Of a stretch of DNA of 64,000 bases, positions 41,264 through 51,442 are shown in pieces (the stretch's first letter is position 1; the number at the start of each line of letters is the position of its first letter). The DNA is from Clostridium sp. (GTDB taxonomy: Bacteria; Bacillota; Clostridia; Clostridiales; Clostridiaceae). Location of the stretch: the NCBI RefSeq assembly GCF_018372875.1, contig NZ_JAHAIF010000001.1:62001-126000 (forward strand). The letters are read 5' to 3'. Made by a program: the position numbers and the translations under genes. The notes beneath the pieces are model-generated. The model was not told where the DNA came from, did no database searches, and saw nothing but the letters and a program-made list of their open reading frames with translations.

Positions 41264-44200
41264 ATGAAAAGTAGAAATTTAAAAAATACGAAAAAATTTA
41301 CCTCAATACTCTTAGCCAGTACTCTAGTATTATCTGTAGTAGATTTTGGTTCAATTAAATTTGTAAAGGCTGCAGACACGCAATTTGCAGGAGAAGAATG
41401 GTATGACCAAATTAGTACTGTAGAAGTAAATCGTGAGTCAGCAAGATCTACATTTACTCCATATGAAACTATTGAAAAAGCATTGGAAAATGAAAAATCT
41501 GCACTAGATGATCTTGATGAAACAGGATCAAAGTGGTATCAAAGCTTGAATGGAACATGGGACTTTAAATGGGCTGAAAAACCTGCAGATCGTGAAAACG
41601 ATTTAAGAGGTGATGAAGCTAAAAATTATAAAGAAGACTGGAATACAGAAGGCTGGGATAAGATTGAAGTTCCAAGTAATATACAAACTCAGAGAGATGA
41701 AAATGGTGATTTTAAATATGACACACCAATTTATACAAATCAGACATATCCTTGGGCAAACTATGAATCAGTAAACTATAATACAAATGGAAAGAATAAA
41801 CCTGTTGCACCAACTGTTAAAAATAGCGTTGGCCAATATAAGAGAACTTTCGTTTTACCAGAGGACTGGGACGGTAGACAAACCTTTGTTTCTTTCCAAG
41901 GTGTGGAATCAGCATTCTATTTATATATAAATGGAGAAAGAGTAGGATATGCTGAAGATAGTTATACTGCTGATGAATTTAATATTACTGAATATCTTAA
42001 ACCAGGAGAAAACACAATTGCAGTTGAGGTATATAGGTGGTCAACAGGAAGCTATCTAGAGAACCAAGACTTCATTCGTTTAAGTGGTATTTTTAGAGAT
42101 GTATTTTTATATTCAAAATCAGATGTCGAGATTCGTGATATTTTTGTGAAAACTGATTTAGATGAAGAATATAAAGATGCTGTACTTACATTAGAAACAG
42201 ATGTAAGAAGTTTAAGTCCAGAAAAGTCTGGTAAGTATACAGTAAAAGCTGATTTATATGAAATAGATAGTGATAAAAAACTTTGGAGTGAACCACTTTC
42301 TTATGATATAGAAGTAAGCGCAGGAAAAGCTACAGTTGAAGAGCGCGCAGATGATAAGGGACAAAGGGGTACAGGCTCTAAAGAGGTTACTAACCCTAAA
42401 AAGTGGTTTGCAGATACACCAAATCTTTATAGATTATTAATTCAATTAGAAGATGAAAATGGTAATGTAGTTGAAACAACTTGTCAAAGAGTAGGATTTA
42501 GAGAAATTGATAAAGTTGATATAAATGAAGCAGGTCAAGAGCAAGCTCAAATTAATGGTAAAAAGATCATGTTTAGAGGAACTAATAGACATGAGACTGA
42601 TCATATAAATGGTAGAGCTCTTACAAGAGAAGATATAAAAGAAGACTTAGTAACAATGAAACAATTCAATGTTAATGCAATTAGGACATCACATTATCCT
42701 AATAATCCATACACTTATGCATTAGCAGATGAATTAGGCTTATATATATGTGATGAGTCTAATATTGAATCACATAAAGGTGCAATTGAAGCTGATATAC
42801 CGTCAGGTGAAGCTGAATGGAATAATTCTGTTATGGATAGAACAATAAATATGGTAGAAAGAGATAAGAATCATCCATCAGTTGTAATTTGGTCCTTAGG
42901 AAATGAAGCAACTTATAAAATTTATCCAATGGATGAAAATTATTCTTTATATAATTCTACTCAATGGATTTTAGAACGTGATCCATCAAGATTAAGAAAA
43001 TATGAAAGAGATAACCGTTATACAAAGGGAAATAGAGAACAATCAATGGTAGATATTTATTCATCGCAATACTGGGGAGTATCATCAGTAGTTGGACACG
43101 TAACTAATACTAATAATAAGGCTCCTTATATTCAATCTGAATATGCACATGCTATGGGAAATGCACTAGGAAACTTTAAGGAGTACTGGGATGTATTTAG
43201 AAATTATGAAAATGCTCAAGGTGGATTCATATGGGATTGGATGGATCAGTCAATTGCTACAAAGATTAAAAATACTACAAAGTATTACGTGAAAAATGCA
43301 GATGGAACTGAATCAGAAATAAAAGGAACATTGGAAAATGGAAGAGAAGGAAAAGCTTTAAGAGGCAAAACTTTTGTTCCAAGTGTAAATGCAAATAGTG
43401 ATGAATTAACATTATCAGCATGGGTGAAGTTAGATGGAATGACAGGAAGCGATCAAGCTATCATTTCTAAAGGTGATAATGGTTATAATTTAAAAATATC
43501 TAAAACAAACAATAAAATAGAATTTTTCGTGGATGGATGGAGCAGTGGTACTTTAACTGTTGATTTCCCTAGTGAAAAAATAGGAAAATGGACTAATATT
43601 GTAGGCACATATGCAGATGGTAAATATTCTTTATATATAGATGGCGAAATGGTTGGAGAAAAGAGTATCTCAAAGAATACTCCGGTAGATAGTGCAAGCT
43701 ATAATATAGGAATTGGTGATGATCCACAATACAATGGGCGTGTTTTTAACGGTTTGATTGATAACGTGATGGTTTTAAAGAAAGCGCTTACTAAACAAGA
43801 AATTCAAGAAAACTACAAAGTTCCTCAAGAATATGTAGTATATTCTATGGATTTTAATGAAAATGAAATCAGAGAAGAAACAACAAATTACCCAGAAGGA
43901 GAATATTTCTTTGGATATGGTGGAGACTGGGGAGAGAAAGTTACTGATAATGATTTTTGTGGAAATGGATTAATGAATGCAGATAGAACTCCATCTGCTG
44001 AGTTATATGAAGTTAAAAAAGTGCATCAAGAAGTTTCATTCTATGATGACGGACAAGCTAAAGATGGAACAGTTAGAATAGTAAATGAATTCTTAAATAC
44101 AAACTTAAATGAATATGATATAAGTTGGAAGCTTTTAATTGATAATGGAATTAAAGCTCAAGGAAAGCTTTCAGAAGAGCAAAAAAACATTTTACCTGGT

Positions 44201-47200
44201 GAAGAAAAGACTATCCAATTAGATTTACCAGAAATGCAAATAGTAGAAGGTTCTGATTATATATTAGAATTCAGTGTAACATTAAAAGAAGATCAACCAT
44301 GGGCAGGAGAATACTATGGACATAAGGGTGATGAGATAGCCTTTGAACAACTTATCTTAAACTATACACCAGAAGTGGCCCGTCCATCTATTGATGTAAG
44401 CGAAAATAATCCAATAAATGTAGAAGAAAAAGAGGATTCAACAGTTATTACTGGTGGAGAAAATAGTGATACATTCTCTGTTACATTTGATAAAAATACT
44501 GGATATATAACAAATTATACAGTAAATGGAGAGGTTTTATTAAAAGAAGGGCCAAAGCCAAATTACTGGAGAGCAAGAGTAAGTAATGATCCAAACTTTA
44601 CAGATGGTATGAAAAATGCAGCTGATAACTTTAAGGTTAATAATTATACTGTAGATGTAAAAGATAAGGTGGTTTCAGTACATGTAGATGGAACTATTGA
44701 AGGAATAGACTCACCAAACTCAATTGATTATATAATTTATGCAAATGGTGATATTGTAGTAAGTAATAGCTTTACACCAGCAAATTCTAATGCAGTTGGC
44801 GATATTGCTAGAATTGGTATGAAGATGATAGTTCCAGAAGGATATGAAAACATCACTTATTATGGTAGAGGGCCTCAAGAAAACTATATAGATAGAAATA
44901 CAGGGGCTAAGATTGGAATTTATAAGGATACAGTAACTAATTCCTTCTCAAGTAAATATATTAGACCACAAGAGAATGGAAATAAGACAGATGTTAGATG
45001 GACTGCTTTAACAAATGGTGAAAATGGTAAAGGTATAATGGTAGTTGCCGAGGATAAGATGGAAACAAGTGCACTACATTATAGAGCTGAAGACATCTAT
45101 AATACTTGGAAGAATTTAGGTCACCCATACCAAGTTCCTACTATTGATGATACTGTATTAACAGTAGATTATGCTCAAAGAGGTCTTGGTAATGCAAGCT
45201 GTGGTCCTGGTCCATTAGGTGAATATATTCTAAATAAAGGTGAAACTTATACACATTCATTTAGAATTACTCCAATTACAAAAGCTGCATCTAATGATAA
45301 TGAATTTGTAAAAGAGAGAATGGAAAATAGTAAGTTAAATCCAAATTCAATAATGCCAGTTACTGATATAACTTTAGATGGTGTTTCTTTAGATGGATTT
45401 GAGCCTTTAAGAACTGAATATAGTTATGATTTATTTGATAAAGAAGGGCTTACATTCCCTAAGGTAGAAGCTGTTGCTACAGATGAAAATGTAAAATTAG
45501 AAATTACTCAGGCTACAAAGGAAAATCCTGTAGCTACAATTAAAGCAACTTCATCTTATGGCATAGAAAAGACATATACTATAAAGTTTAATTTAGTAGA
45601 TCAAATATATGTAAGTGATATGGAATGGATAGTTGATAAGGGCGGATACAGTTCAAACCAAAGGGATCTTTGTACATGTGGTAGTCCTTTAGGTGTTTGG
45701 GTTGATGGAGTTAAGACTCCATTTAAAAAGGGTGTTGGATCACATGCACCTTCCGAAGTAACAATTAATGTTGAAGGTAAAGATGCTACAAACTTTACTG
45801 CAATTGCAGGAATTGGAATGGAGCAAGGTGGAAATAGTAATGTTAACTTTGTAGTAAAGGTTGATGGTAAAGAAGTATTCCGTAAGAATGATGTGATGTT
45901 TAAAACTTCAGTTCCAGTAAATGTAGATATTCGTGGAGCTAAAACAGTATCACTTATTACAGAAACTAATGGTGCAGATTCAAATGACCATGCTGTATGG
46001 GCTGATGCAAAATTAATTAATACTGTAACTAAAGTAGATTTAGAATCTGCTATAGCAGAATATGAAACAATTGCTGAATCAAAGGCTGATTATACAGCTA
46101 ATAGTTTTGGAGCATATACAGAGTCATATAATAGTGCAAAGGAAATATTATTATCTGAAAATGCAACACAAAAACAAGTTGATGATGCTACAGAGGCTTT
46201 AAATTCTGCTAAGAATTCTCTTGTTTATATTAAGGATTTGAAGTTAATGGTAGAAGAATATGAAGCATTAGATAAAGAGCTATTTGTTGAAGAAAGTTAT
46301 AATAAGTTACAAGATGCGCTAGTAAAAGGAAATGAAGTATTATCAAATCCAGCAGCAACAAAAGAGCAAGTAACAGAAATAATGGCTCAGTTACAAGATG
46401 CATTTACAAATCTAATTCCATTAGATGAGAATAGAAAAGCTTTGATTAGTATTATTGATGAATTTAATAAGAAAGATGAAGAATCTTATACAGAAGCATC
46501 ATGGAATGCTTATAAAGAGTTTATTGATGGTGTCATTGAAACACTAAATAATCCAAAGGCTACTGATGAAGAAATTCAATTAAAAATATCACAAGCACCA
46601 GGAAAAGTTGAAGCATTGGTAGATTTAACATTATTAAAAGAAGCTATTAATAATTTAGTTCCTCATGATGAAGTAAATTATACAGTAAATTCATGGAGTG
46701 ACTATATTAATACAGTAGAATCAGCAAAAGCAATATTAAACAAATCAGATGCAAGTAAAGATGAGGTGAATGCAGCAGTAGAAAGCTTAAAAGCAATAGA
46801 TGATAATCTAGTTGATGTATCTGAATTGAAAAATTTAATTTCTGAAGCTGAAAAGTTAGAAGAGAAAAATTATGAAGTTGATGCTTGGAAAACATTAAAA
46901 GAGCAAATTGAATCAGCAAAAAATGCTTTAATAGATGGTTCAAAAGAGGAAATAACAAGTATTATGAAATCATTAAAGGATGCAATGGATAATACAAAGG
47001 TACCTGAAAAACCAGAAAATCCAGACCCAGAACCACCAGTTGATACTCCAACTGAAAAACCAGGGGAGACTCCTGGACAAGGAAATGGTAGTGGAACTAA
47101 TGGAACTGTTACAACTGGAGATAGAAATAACGTATGGCCTATAGTAGCTGTAAATGGTATAGCTATGATGGTTGGTGGATTCCTATTTATGCTAAAGAAG

Positions 47201-47209
47201 AAGCATTAG
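41264..47209 (+). CDS. Surface beta-galactosidase, glycoside hydrolase family 2, multi-domain
   Basis: A 1981-residue exported enzyme. Order: signal peptide (about 1-36); GH2 jelly-roll (90-285); Ig-like domain (288-415); catalytic barrel with acid/base Glu548 in SLGNEAT and nucleophile Glu626 in QSEYAHAMGN; LamG-like domain (680-850) inserted between GGFIWDWMDQ and the barrel's FGYGGDWG; second Ig-like domain; beta-galactosidase small-chain domain (1045-1345); cadherin-like segment (1366-1446); NPCBM sugar-binding module (1450-1590); five FIVAR helical repeats (1590-1912); Pro-rich linker; C-terminal VTTGD, hydrophobic helix and KKKH tail. The end resembles a sortase signal but lacks LPxTG. 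Likely removes galactose from lactose or host glycans. Confidence 0.93.
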   Translation: MKSRNLKNTKKFTSILLASTLVLSVVDFGSIKFVKAADTQFAGEEWYDQISTVEVNRESARSTFTPYETIEKALENEKSALDDLDETGSKWYQSLNGTWDFKWAEKPADRENDLRGDEAKNYKEDWNTEGWDKIEVPSNIQTQRDENGDFKYDTPIYTNQTYPWANYESVNYNTNGKNKPVAPTVKNSVGQYKRTFVLPEDWDGRQTFVSFQGVESAFYLYINGERVGYAEDSYTADEFNITEYLKPGENTIAVEVYRWSTGSYLENQDFIRLSGIFRDVFLYSKSDVEIRDIFVKTDLDEEYKDAVLTLETDVRSLSPEKSGKYTVKADLYEIDSDKKLWSEPLSYDIEVSAGKATVEERADDKGQRGTGSKEVTNPKKWFADTPNLYRLLIQLEDENGNVVETTCQRVGFREIDKVDINEAGQEQAQINGKKIMFRGTNRHETDHINGRALTREDIKEDLVTMKQFNVNAIRTSHYPNNPYTYALADELGLYICDESNIESHKGAIEADIPSGEAEWNNSVMDRTINMVERDKNHPSVVIWSLGNEATYKIYPMDENYSLYNSTQWILERDPSRLRKYERDNRYTKGNREQSMVDIYSSQYWGVSSVVGHVTNTNNKAPYIQSEYAHAMGNALGNFKEYWDVFRNYENAQGGFIWDWMDQSIATKIKNTTKYYVKNADGTESEIKGTLENGREGKALRGKTFVPSVNANSDELTLSAWVKLDGMTGSDQAIISKGDNGYNLKISKTNNKIEFFVDGWSSGTLTVDFPSEKIGKWTNIVGTYADGKYSLYIDGEMVGEKSISKNTPVDSASYNIGIGDDPQYNGRVFNGLIDNVMVLKKALTKQEIQENYKVPQEYVVYSMDFNENEIREETTNYPEGEYFFGYGGDWGEKVTDNDFCGNGLMNADRTPSAELYEVKKVHQEVSFYDDGQAKDGTVRIVNEFLNTNLNEYDISWKLLIDNGIKAQGKLSEEQKNILPGEEKTIQLDLPEMQIVEGSDYILEFSVTLKEDQPWAGEYYGHKGDEIAFEQLILNYTPEVARPSIDVSENNPINVEEKEDSTVITGGENSDTFSVTFDKNTGYITNYTVNGEVLLKEGPKPNYWRARVSNDPNFTDGMKNAADNFKVNNYTVDVKDKVVSVHVDGTIEGIDSPNSIDYIIYANGDIVVSNSFTPANSNAVGDIARIGMKMIVPEGYENITYYGRGPQENYIDRNTGAKIGIYKDTVTNSFSSKYIRPQENGNKTDVRWTALTNGENGKGIMVVAEDKMETSALHYRAEDIYNTWKNLGHPYQVPTIDDTVLTVDYAQRGLGNASCGPGPLGEYILNKGETYTHSFRITPITKAASNDNEFVKERMENSKLNPNSIMPVTDITLDGVSLDGFEPLRTEYSYDLFDKEGLTFPKVEAVATDENVKLEITQATKENPVATIKATSSYGIEKTYTIKFNLVDQIYVSDMEWIVDKGGYSSNQRDLCTCGSPLGVWVDGVKTPFKKGVGSHAPSEVTINVEGKDATNFTAIAGIGMEQGGNSNVNFVVKVDGKEVFRKNDVMFKTSVPVNVDIRGAKTVSLITETNGADSNDHAVWADAKLINTVTKVDLESAIAEYETIAESKADYTANSFGAYTESYNSAKEILLSENATQKQVDDATEALNSAKNSLVYIKDLKLMVEEYEALDKELFVEESYNKLQDALVKGNEVLSNPAATKEQVTEIMAQLQDAFTNLIPLDENRKALISIIDEFNKKDEESYTEASWNAYKEFIDGVIETLNNPKATDEEIQLKISQAPGKVEALVDLTLLKEAINNLVPHDEVNYTVNSWSDYINTVESAKAILNKSDASKDEVNAAVESLKAIDDNLVDVSELKNLISEAEKLEEKNYEVDAWKTLKEQIESAKNALIDGSKEEITSIMKSLKDAMDNTKVPEKPENPDPEPPVDTPTEKPGETPGQGNGSGTNGTVTTGDRNNVWPIVAVNGIAMMVGGFLFMLKKKH

Positions 47210-47225
47210 TTTTATTATTATAAAG

Positions 47226-47264
47226 AATAGAGATAGCTTAATATTAGGCTATCTCTATTTTTTA
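47226..47264 (+). terminator. Rho-independent terminator after beta-galactosidase
   Basis: AATAGAGATAGC / GCTATCTCTATT (47226-47237 with 47248-47259), followed by TTTTTATAT. Confidence 0.9.
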
Positions 47265-47321
47265 TATAATTACAAGGAAAAATTTAATATTATTAAAAAT
47301 GAATAATTAAATATAAACATG

Positions 47322-47351
47322 TTGACTGAATTCGACAAATAGATATATAAT
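47322..47351 (+). promoter_or_regulatory. Predicted sigma-A promoter of codBA
   Basis: TTGACT (47322-47327), 18-base spacer, TATAAT (47346-47351), followed by the PyrR-type leader. Confidence 0.7.
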
Positions 47352-47376
47352 GAATCCAAGAAAACTAGTCCTTTAA

Positions 47377-47500
47377 ATTAAATCCAGAGAGATTAATAAG
47401 GTCGAAATTATACGGCACAGTTAAAATGAAAAGATACATGGGTGTATATCTTTTTATTAAGTGAAACGACCTTTCTACAAAAGAAAGGTCGTTTCTTTTA
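47377..47500 (+). promoter_or_regulatory. PyrR-type transcription attenuator of codBA
   Basis: AATCCAGAGAGATT (47381-47394) fits the PyrR-binding loop consensus ARUCCnGnGAGGYU with one deviation (A for the last G), flanked by ATTAA/TTAAT. AAGGTCG (47398-47404) can pair with CGACCTT (47467-47473), the left arm of a strong terminator (stem 47464-47476 with 47482-47494, then CTTTT). This gives the PyrR arrangement of anti-antiterminator, antiterminator and terminator. UMP- or UTP-bound PyrR should favour termination. Confidence 0.85.
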
Positions 47501-47547
47501 AATATGAGTACTGGTTTTCCTAAATATAAAATTTAGGAGGATAAAAA

Positions 47548-48783
47548 ATGGAACAAAAGACAAAAAATCATGATAGTGATTATGCATTGGAGCATGTGCA
47601 TAAAAAAGATAAGAAAGGTTTCTTTTCAATGTTTGTGGTTATGCTTGGATTTACATTTTTCTCAGCGAGTATGTTAACAGGAGGGAATTTAGGGACAGGC
47701 TTACCACTAAAGGATTTCTTTATAGCAGTATTCATAGGAAATTTAATACTAGCTTGTTATACAGGAGCATTAGCTTATATAGGAGCTGACACTGGACTTT
47801 CAATGCACTTACTTGCTAGGTATTCATTTGGTGAAAAGGGTTCATATTTAGCATCATTTGTAACAAGTATTACTCAAATAGGTTGGTTTGGTGTTGGAAT
47901 AGCAATGTTTGCAATACCAGTAGCAAATAGATTTAATGTAAATCTATACTTATTAGTAGCAATTACAGGAATACTAATGACAGCAACAGCTTATTTTGGT
48001 ATGAAGTCACTTACAATATTAAGTGCAATAGCAGTACCAGCCATAGCAATATTAGGTAGTACATCAGCTATAATGGCAACAAATTCAGTTGGTGGAGTTC
48101 AAGGATTAATGAATATAGAGCCAACAACTAAGATGGCATTAGTAACAGCTGTAACATTATGTGTAGGATCTTTTATAAGTGGAGGAACAGCTACGCCAGA
48201 CTTTGCAAGATTCTCAAAGAATAAGAAGGTTGCAGTTTCAACAACTGTAATAGCATTCTTTATAGGTAACTCATTAATGTTCTTGTTTGGAGCAGTTGGA
48301 GCAATGGTTACAGGAAATTCAGATATAGCAGATGTTATGTTTTCACAAGGGTTAGTAATACCAGCAATATTGGTACTAGGTTTAAATATATGGACAACAA
48401 ATGATAATGCAATATATACAGCTGCATTAGGACTTTCAAATATAACAAAATTACCTAAGAAACATATGGTAATCATAGGAGGGCTAATAGGAACTGTAGG
48501 TGCAATATGGTTAAATAATAACTTTACAGCATTCTTAACATTCTTAAACTCAATGTTACCTCCAGTAGGTGGAATATTAATAGCAGATTACTTCTTTGTA
48601 AAGAAAAGAAAGTATGATACTATAGAAAAAACAGAATTCAAAAATATAAACTGGGTGGCTATAGTATCCTTCTTAGCAGGATTTATAGTTGCAAATGTTG
48701 TTACAATAGGAGTTATAGCATTAAACGCAATTATAACAACAATGTTAGTTTATGTAGTAGGAACAAAAATAACTAATAAATAA
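47548..48783 (+). CDS. codB: Cytosine permease
   Basis: A twelve-segment purine/cytosine permease of the NCS1 family, 411 residues. GFTFFSASMLTGGNLGTGLP in the first helix, TQIGWFGVGIAMFA and GLNIWTTNDNAIYTAALGLSN are family features. It imports cytosine for the deaminase encoded 12 bases downstream. TTAGGAGG precedes the ATG. Expression is predicted to fall when pyrimidines are plentiful because of the PyrR leader. Confidence 0.93.
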   Translation: MEQKTKNHDSDYALEHVHKKDKKGFFSMFVVMLGFTFFSASMLTGGNLGTGLPLKDFFIAVFIGNLILACYTGALAYIGADTGLSMHLLARYSFGEKGSYLASFVTSITQIGWFGVGIAMFAIPVANRFNVNLYLLVAITGILMTATAYFGMKSLTILSAIAVPAIAILGSTSAIMATNSVGGVQGLMNIEPTTKMALVTAVTLCVGSFISGGTATPDFARFSKNKKVAVSTTVIAFFIGNSLMFLFGAVGAMVTGNSDIADVMFSQGLVIPAILVLGLNIWTTNDNAIYTAALGLSNITKLPKKHMVIIGGLIGTVGAIWLNNNFTAFLTFLNSMLPPVGGILIADYFFVKKRKYDTIEKTEFKNINWVAIVSFLAGFIVANVVTIGVIALNAIITTMLVYVVGTKITNK

Positions 48784-48795
48784 GGTGATGATAAT

Positions 48796-50061
48796 ATGTT
48801 AATCAAAAATATTAGACTTTTAGATAGAGAAGGATCATTTGATATAAGAATTTTAGACGAAAAGTTTAAAGAAATAGATTCAAGTTTAGAAGCATTAGAA
48901 GGGGAAGAGGTTATAGAAGGAAATGGAGCTTTAGCATCTGCTCCATTTATAGAACCACATGTTCACTTAGATACCACTTTAACAGCAGGAGAACCTGAGT
49001 GGAATAAAAGTGGAACTCTTTTTGAAGGAATTGAAAGATGGTCTCAAAGAAAAGAATTTTTAACTAAAGAAGATGTAAAAACTAGAGCTAAAAAGGCAAT
49101 AGAGTGGCAAGTGGCAAACGGAATTCAATTCATAAGAACACATGTTGATGTTACAGATGAGAGTTTAGTTGCTTTAAAGGCAATGGTTGAAGTAAGAGAA
49201 GAAGTTAAGGATTATGTTACATTGCAAATAGTAGCCTTTCCTCAAGAAGGAATTCTTTCATATCCAAATGGATTAGAACTAGTTGAGGAAGCTATAAAGC
49301 TAGGTGCAGATGTAATAGGTGCTATACCTCACTTTGAATTTACAAGGGAGTATGGAGTTGAATCTATAAATAAGATTTTTGAATTAGCAAAAAAATATAA
49401 TGTATTAGTTGATGTTCACTGTGACGAAATTGATGATGAACAATCAAGATTCTTAGAGGTTGTAGCTACAAGAGCTTTAGAAACAGGTCTTAAGAACAAG
49501 GTAACAGCTAGTCATACAACTGCAATGGGATCATACAATAATGCTTATACTTATAAGTTATTTAGACTTTTAAAAATGTCAGGAATAAATTTTGTTTCAA
49601 ATCCTTTAGTTAATACTCACCTACAAGGAAGATTTGATACATATCCAAAGAGAAGAGGTATTACTAGAGTTAAGGAGCTTGATGAAGCAGGAATTAATGT
49701 ATGCTTTGGACATGATGATATCTTTGACCCATGGTATCCAATGGGAACAGGAAATATGTTAGAAGTAGTTCATTTGGGGTTACATGTATGTCAAATGATG
49801 GGATATGATGATATAAATGAATCCCTAAAGTTTATCTCAACTAATAGTGCAAGAACATTAAATATAGAAGATAAATATGGAATAGAAATAGGTAAGCCAG
49901 GTAATTTAATTTTACTAAACGCTGAAAGTGGTTATGATGCAGTAAGAAGAAGAGCAGAAGTTTTATACTCTATAAGAGAAGGTAGAGTAATAGCTAAAAC
50001 ATTGCCAAGTAAATCATTTATAAATTTAGAAGAGGAAAAAGAAATTACTTTTAAAAGATAA
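48796..50061 (+). CDS. codA: Cytosine deaminase
   Basis: An amidohydrolase of 421 residues that converts cytosine to uracil and ammonia. Metal-binding motif [43 protein letters not shown] and [17 protein letters not shown] all match bacterial CodA. It forms a two-gene operon with codB for pyrimidine base salvage. A terminator follows. No uracil phosphoribosyltransferase is in the window, so uracil is handled by genes elsewhere. Confidence 0.96.
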   Translation: MLIKNIRLLDREGSFDIRILDEKFKEIDSSLEALEGEEVIEGNGALASAPFIEPHVHLDTTLTAGEPEWNKSGTLFEGIERWSQRKEFLTKEDVKTRAKKAIEWQVANGIQFIRTHVDVTDESLVALKAMVEVREEVKDYVTLQIVAFPQEGILSYPNGLELVEEAIKLGADVIGAIPHFEFTREYGVESINKIFELAKKYNVLVDVHCDEIDDEQSRFLEVVATRALETGLKNKVTASHTTAMGSYNNAYTYKLFRLLKMSGINFVSNPLVNTHLQGRFDTYPKRRGITRVKELDEAGINVCFGHDDIFDPWYPMGTGNMLEVVHLGLHVCQMMGYDDINESLKFISTNSARTLNIEDKYGIEIGKPGNLILLNAESGYDAVRRRAEVLYSIREGRVIAKTLPSKSFINLEEEKEITFKR

Positions 50062-50065
50062 TACT

Positions 50066-50100
50066 AAAAGAGCTAGTTTATGCTAGCTCTTTTAATTTTT
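50066..50100 (+). terminator. Rho-independent terminator after codA
   Basis: Perfect 11-bp stem AAAAGAGCTAG / CTAGCTCTTTT (50066-50076 with 50083-50093), followed by AATTTTT. Confidence 0.9.
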
Positions 50101-50190
50101 AAAACAAAGCATCAATGGTATTAATTGTTATAATTGAAAGTATATTGTACAATAAAAATAATAAGAGAATTTATGGATGGGGGAGATATA

Positions 50191-50709
50191 GTGTATTCAT
50201 ATAAACAGTTAACAGATCCCAATAGTATAAATATGATTAAAAAAGCTCATGGAAAATTTTTGATTCCGCTTATAGTATCAATGGGATCTATGGTGAATAT
50301 AATATTAGCTCTGTTATTTTATTTTGCTACTAAAGATATGTTTTTAAAAACATCTTATCCTATATACATACTTCTAGCTTTAATTGTACTACAGATAATT
50401 TTAGGGGTAACGATATATGGAAAGTATATAAATAAAGTAGTTATAGACTTGAAGAAATCCCATGGAGAAATTGAAATTAATTTTAATGAAAAGGGACTTA
50501 CTATTAAGAAGAATGAAACATTAATAGAAATTTCATGGGAAGGAATTAAAGAAGTTAGAATATATGATGGCTATATAATATTTGTTAGTAAAAATTCTTG
50601 TGTATTAAACCGTATTATGACTTTTGATGGTTTTAATGTTGAAAGAGATGTGCTAATTTCTGATATAGAAAAATATAAAGAGGTGAGGTGGTATTACAAT
50701 GAATTTTAA
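50191..50709 (+). CDS. YcxB-like membrane protein (first of a pair)
   Basis: A 172-residue protein with two hydrophobic segments near residues 27-50 and 58-80 and a C-terminal soluble beta-rich domain of the YcxB type (FNEKGLTIKKNETLIEISWEGIKEVRIYDGYIIFVS, seen as alternating strands; key Trp in SWEGI). GTG at 50191 is preferred, with GGGGGAG just ahead. Function is unknown for the family. Its end overlaps the start of the next gene by 11 bases, and the two products have the same plan. Confidence 0.75.
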   Translation: MYSYKQLTDPNSINMIKKAHGKFLIPLIVSMGSMVNIILALLFYFATKDMFLKTSYPIYILLALIVLQIILGVTIYGKYINKVVIDLKKSHGEIEINFNEKGLTIKKNETLIEISWEGIKEVRIYDGYIIFVSKNSCVLNRIMTFDGFNVERDVLISDIEKYKEVRWYYNEF

Positions 50710-51322
50710 ATTTTCACCTTCTGAAAATGAATTTGAATATAGGGAGTATATTAACTATAGGGTAGGTAGTGCGGTGGTTAATAAAATCTATATGTCCTGT
50801 TGTGTAAAGTTATTAGGGTATATACTGGTATTTATAAACGTATTTAAGCTTTTTAATAAATATAAATTTGCATCTAATATTACTACAGCTATTTTATTAT
50901 TATTTTTAGGAATAACAGTTATAGTAATTCTTATATGTTTATTAAGAAAAAAGATAGGTATGAAAAAATATAAAAAGCAATTTGTTGATATTGATACTAT
51001 ATACTCTTTTAAAATGGATGAATGTACAATATGTAGAGAAAATAAACATTCATATATTGAAGCACCACTTAAATCAATAACTGAGATAATAAAGATCCAT
51101 TCTGGATTAATTATTAAGTTAAGAGATATTAAGGAAGATATATTTATTCCAAGTAAATCTTTGCCTATTGAAGAAAAGGAATTTATCCATTATATAGAGG
51201 ATAAGAACATGGAATTAGAAGTGAAAGAATATAAGGGCGTTAGTAACAAGAAATTATTTAAACTATTTTTAGAGGTTTATGGATTATTGATTGTTGCAAC
51301 TATTTTGGGGCTTATATTATAA
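50699..51322 (+). CDS. YcxB-like membrane protein (second of a pair)
   Basis: A 207-residue protein laid out like its neighbour: short N-terminal segment, two hydrophobic helices near residues 38-55 and 61-84, then a cytoplasmic domain whose strands (FKMDECTICRENKHSYIEAPLKSITEIIKI) parallel YcxB, plus a third hydrophobic segment at the extreme C-terminus. Start is 11 bases inside the previous gene with AGGTGAGGTGG ahead, implying coupling. The extra C-terminal helix distinguishes it from the first copy. Function unknown. Confidence 0.68.
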   Translation: MNFKFSPSENEFEYREYINYRVGSAVVNKIYMSCCVKLLGYILVFINVFKLFNKYKFASNITTAILLLFLGITVIVILICLLRKKIGMKKYKKQFVDIDTIYSFKMDECTICRENKHSYIEAPLKSITEIIKIHSGLIIKLRDIKEDIFIPSKSLPIEEKEFIHYIEDKNMELEVKEYKGVSNKKLFKLFLEVYGLLIVATILGLIL

Positions 51323-51333
51323 AACAATACAAA

Positions 51334-51378
51334 AAATAAAAGTAGCTTAACGTAGAGTTAGGCTACTTTTATTTTTAT
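51334..51378 (+). terminator. Rho-independent terminator after the YcxB-like pair
   Basis: AAATAAAAGTAGC / GCTACTTTTATTT (51334-51346 with 51362-51374), with the loop adding further TTAAC/GTTAG pairing, followed by TTATTT. Confidence 0.9.
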
Positions 51379-51442
51379 TTCTTAACACAAAAATAAGATT
51401 TTTCAATAAATATATTATAAGAAAATTATTTGGAGGAGAATT

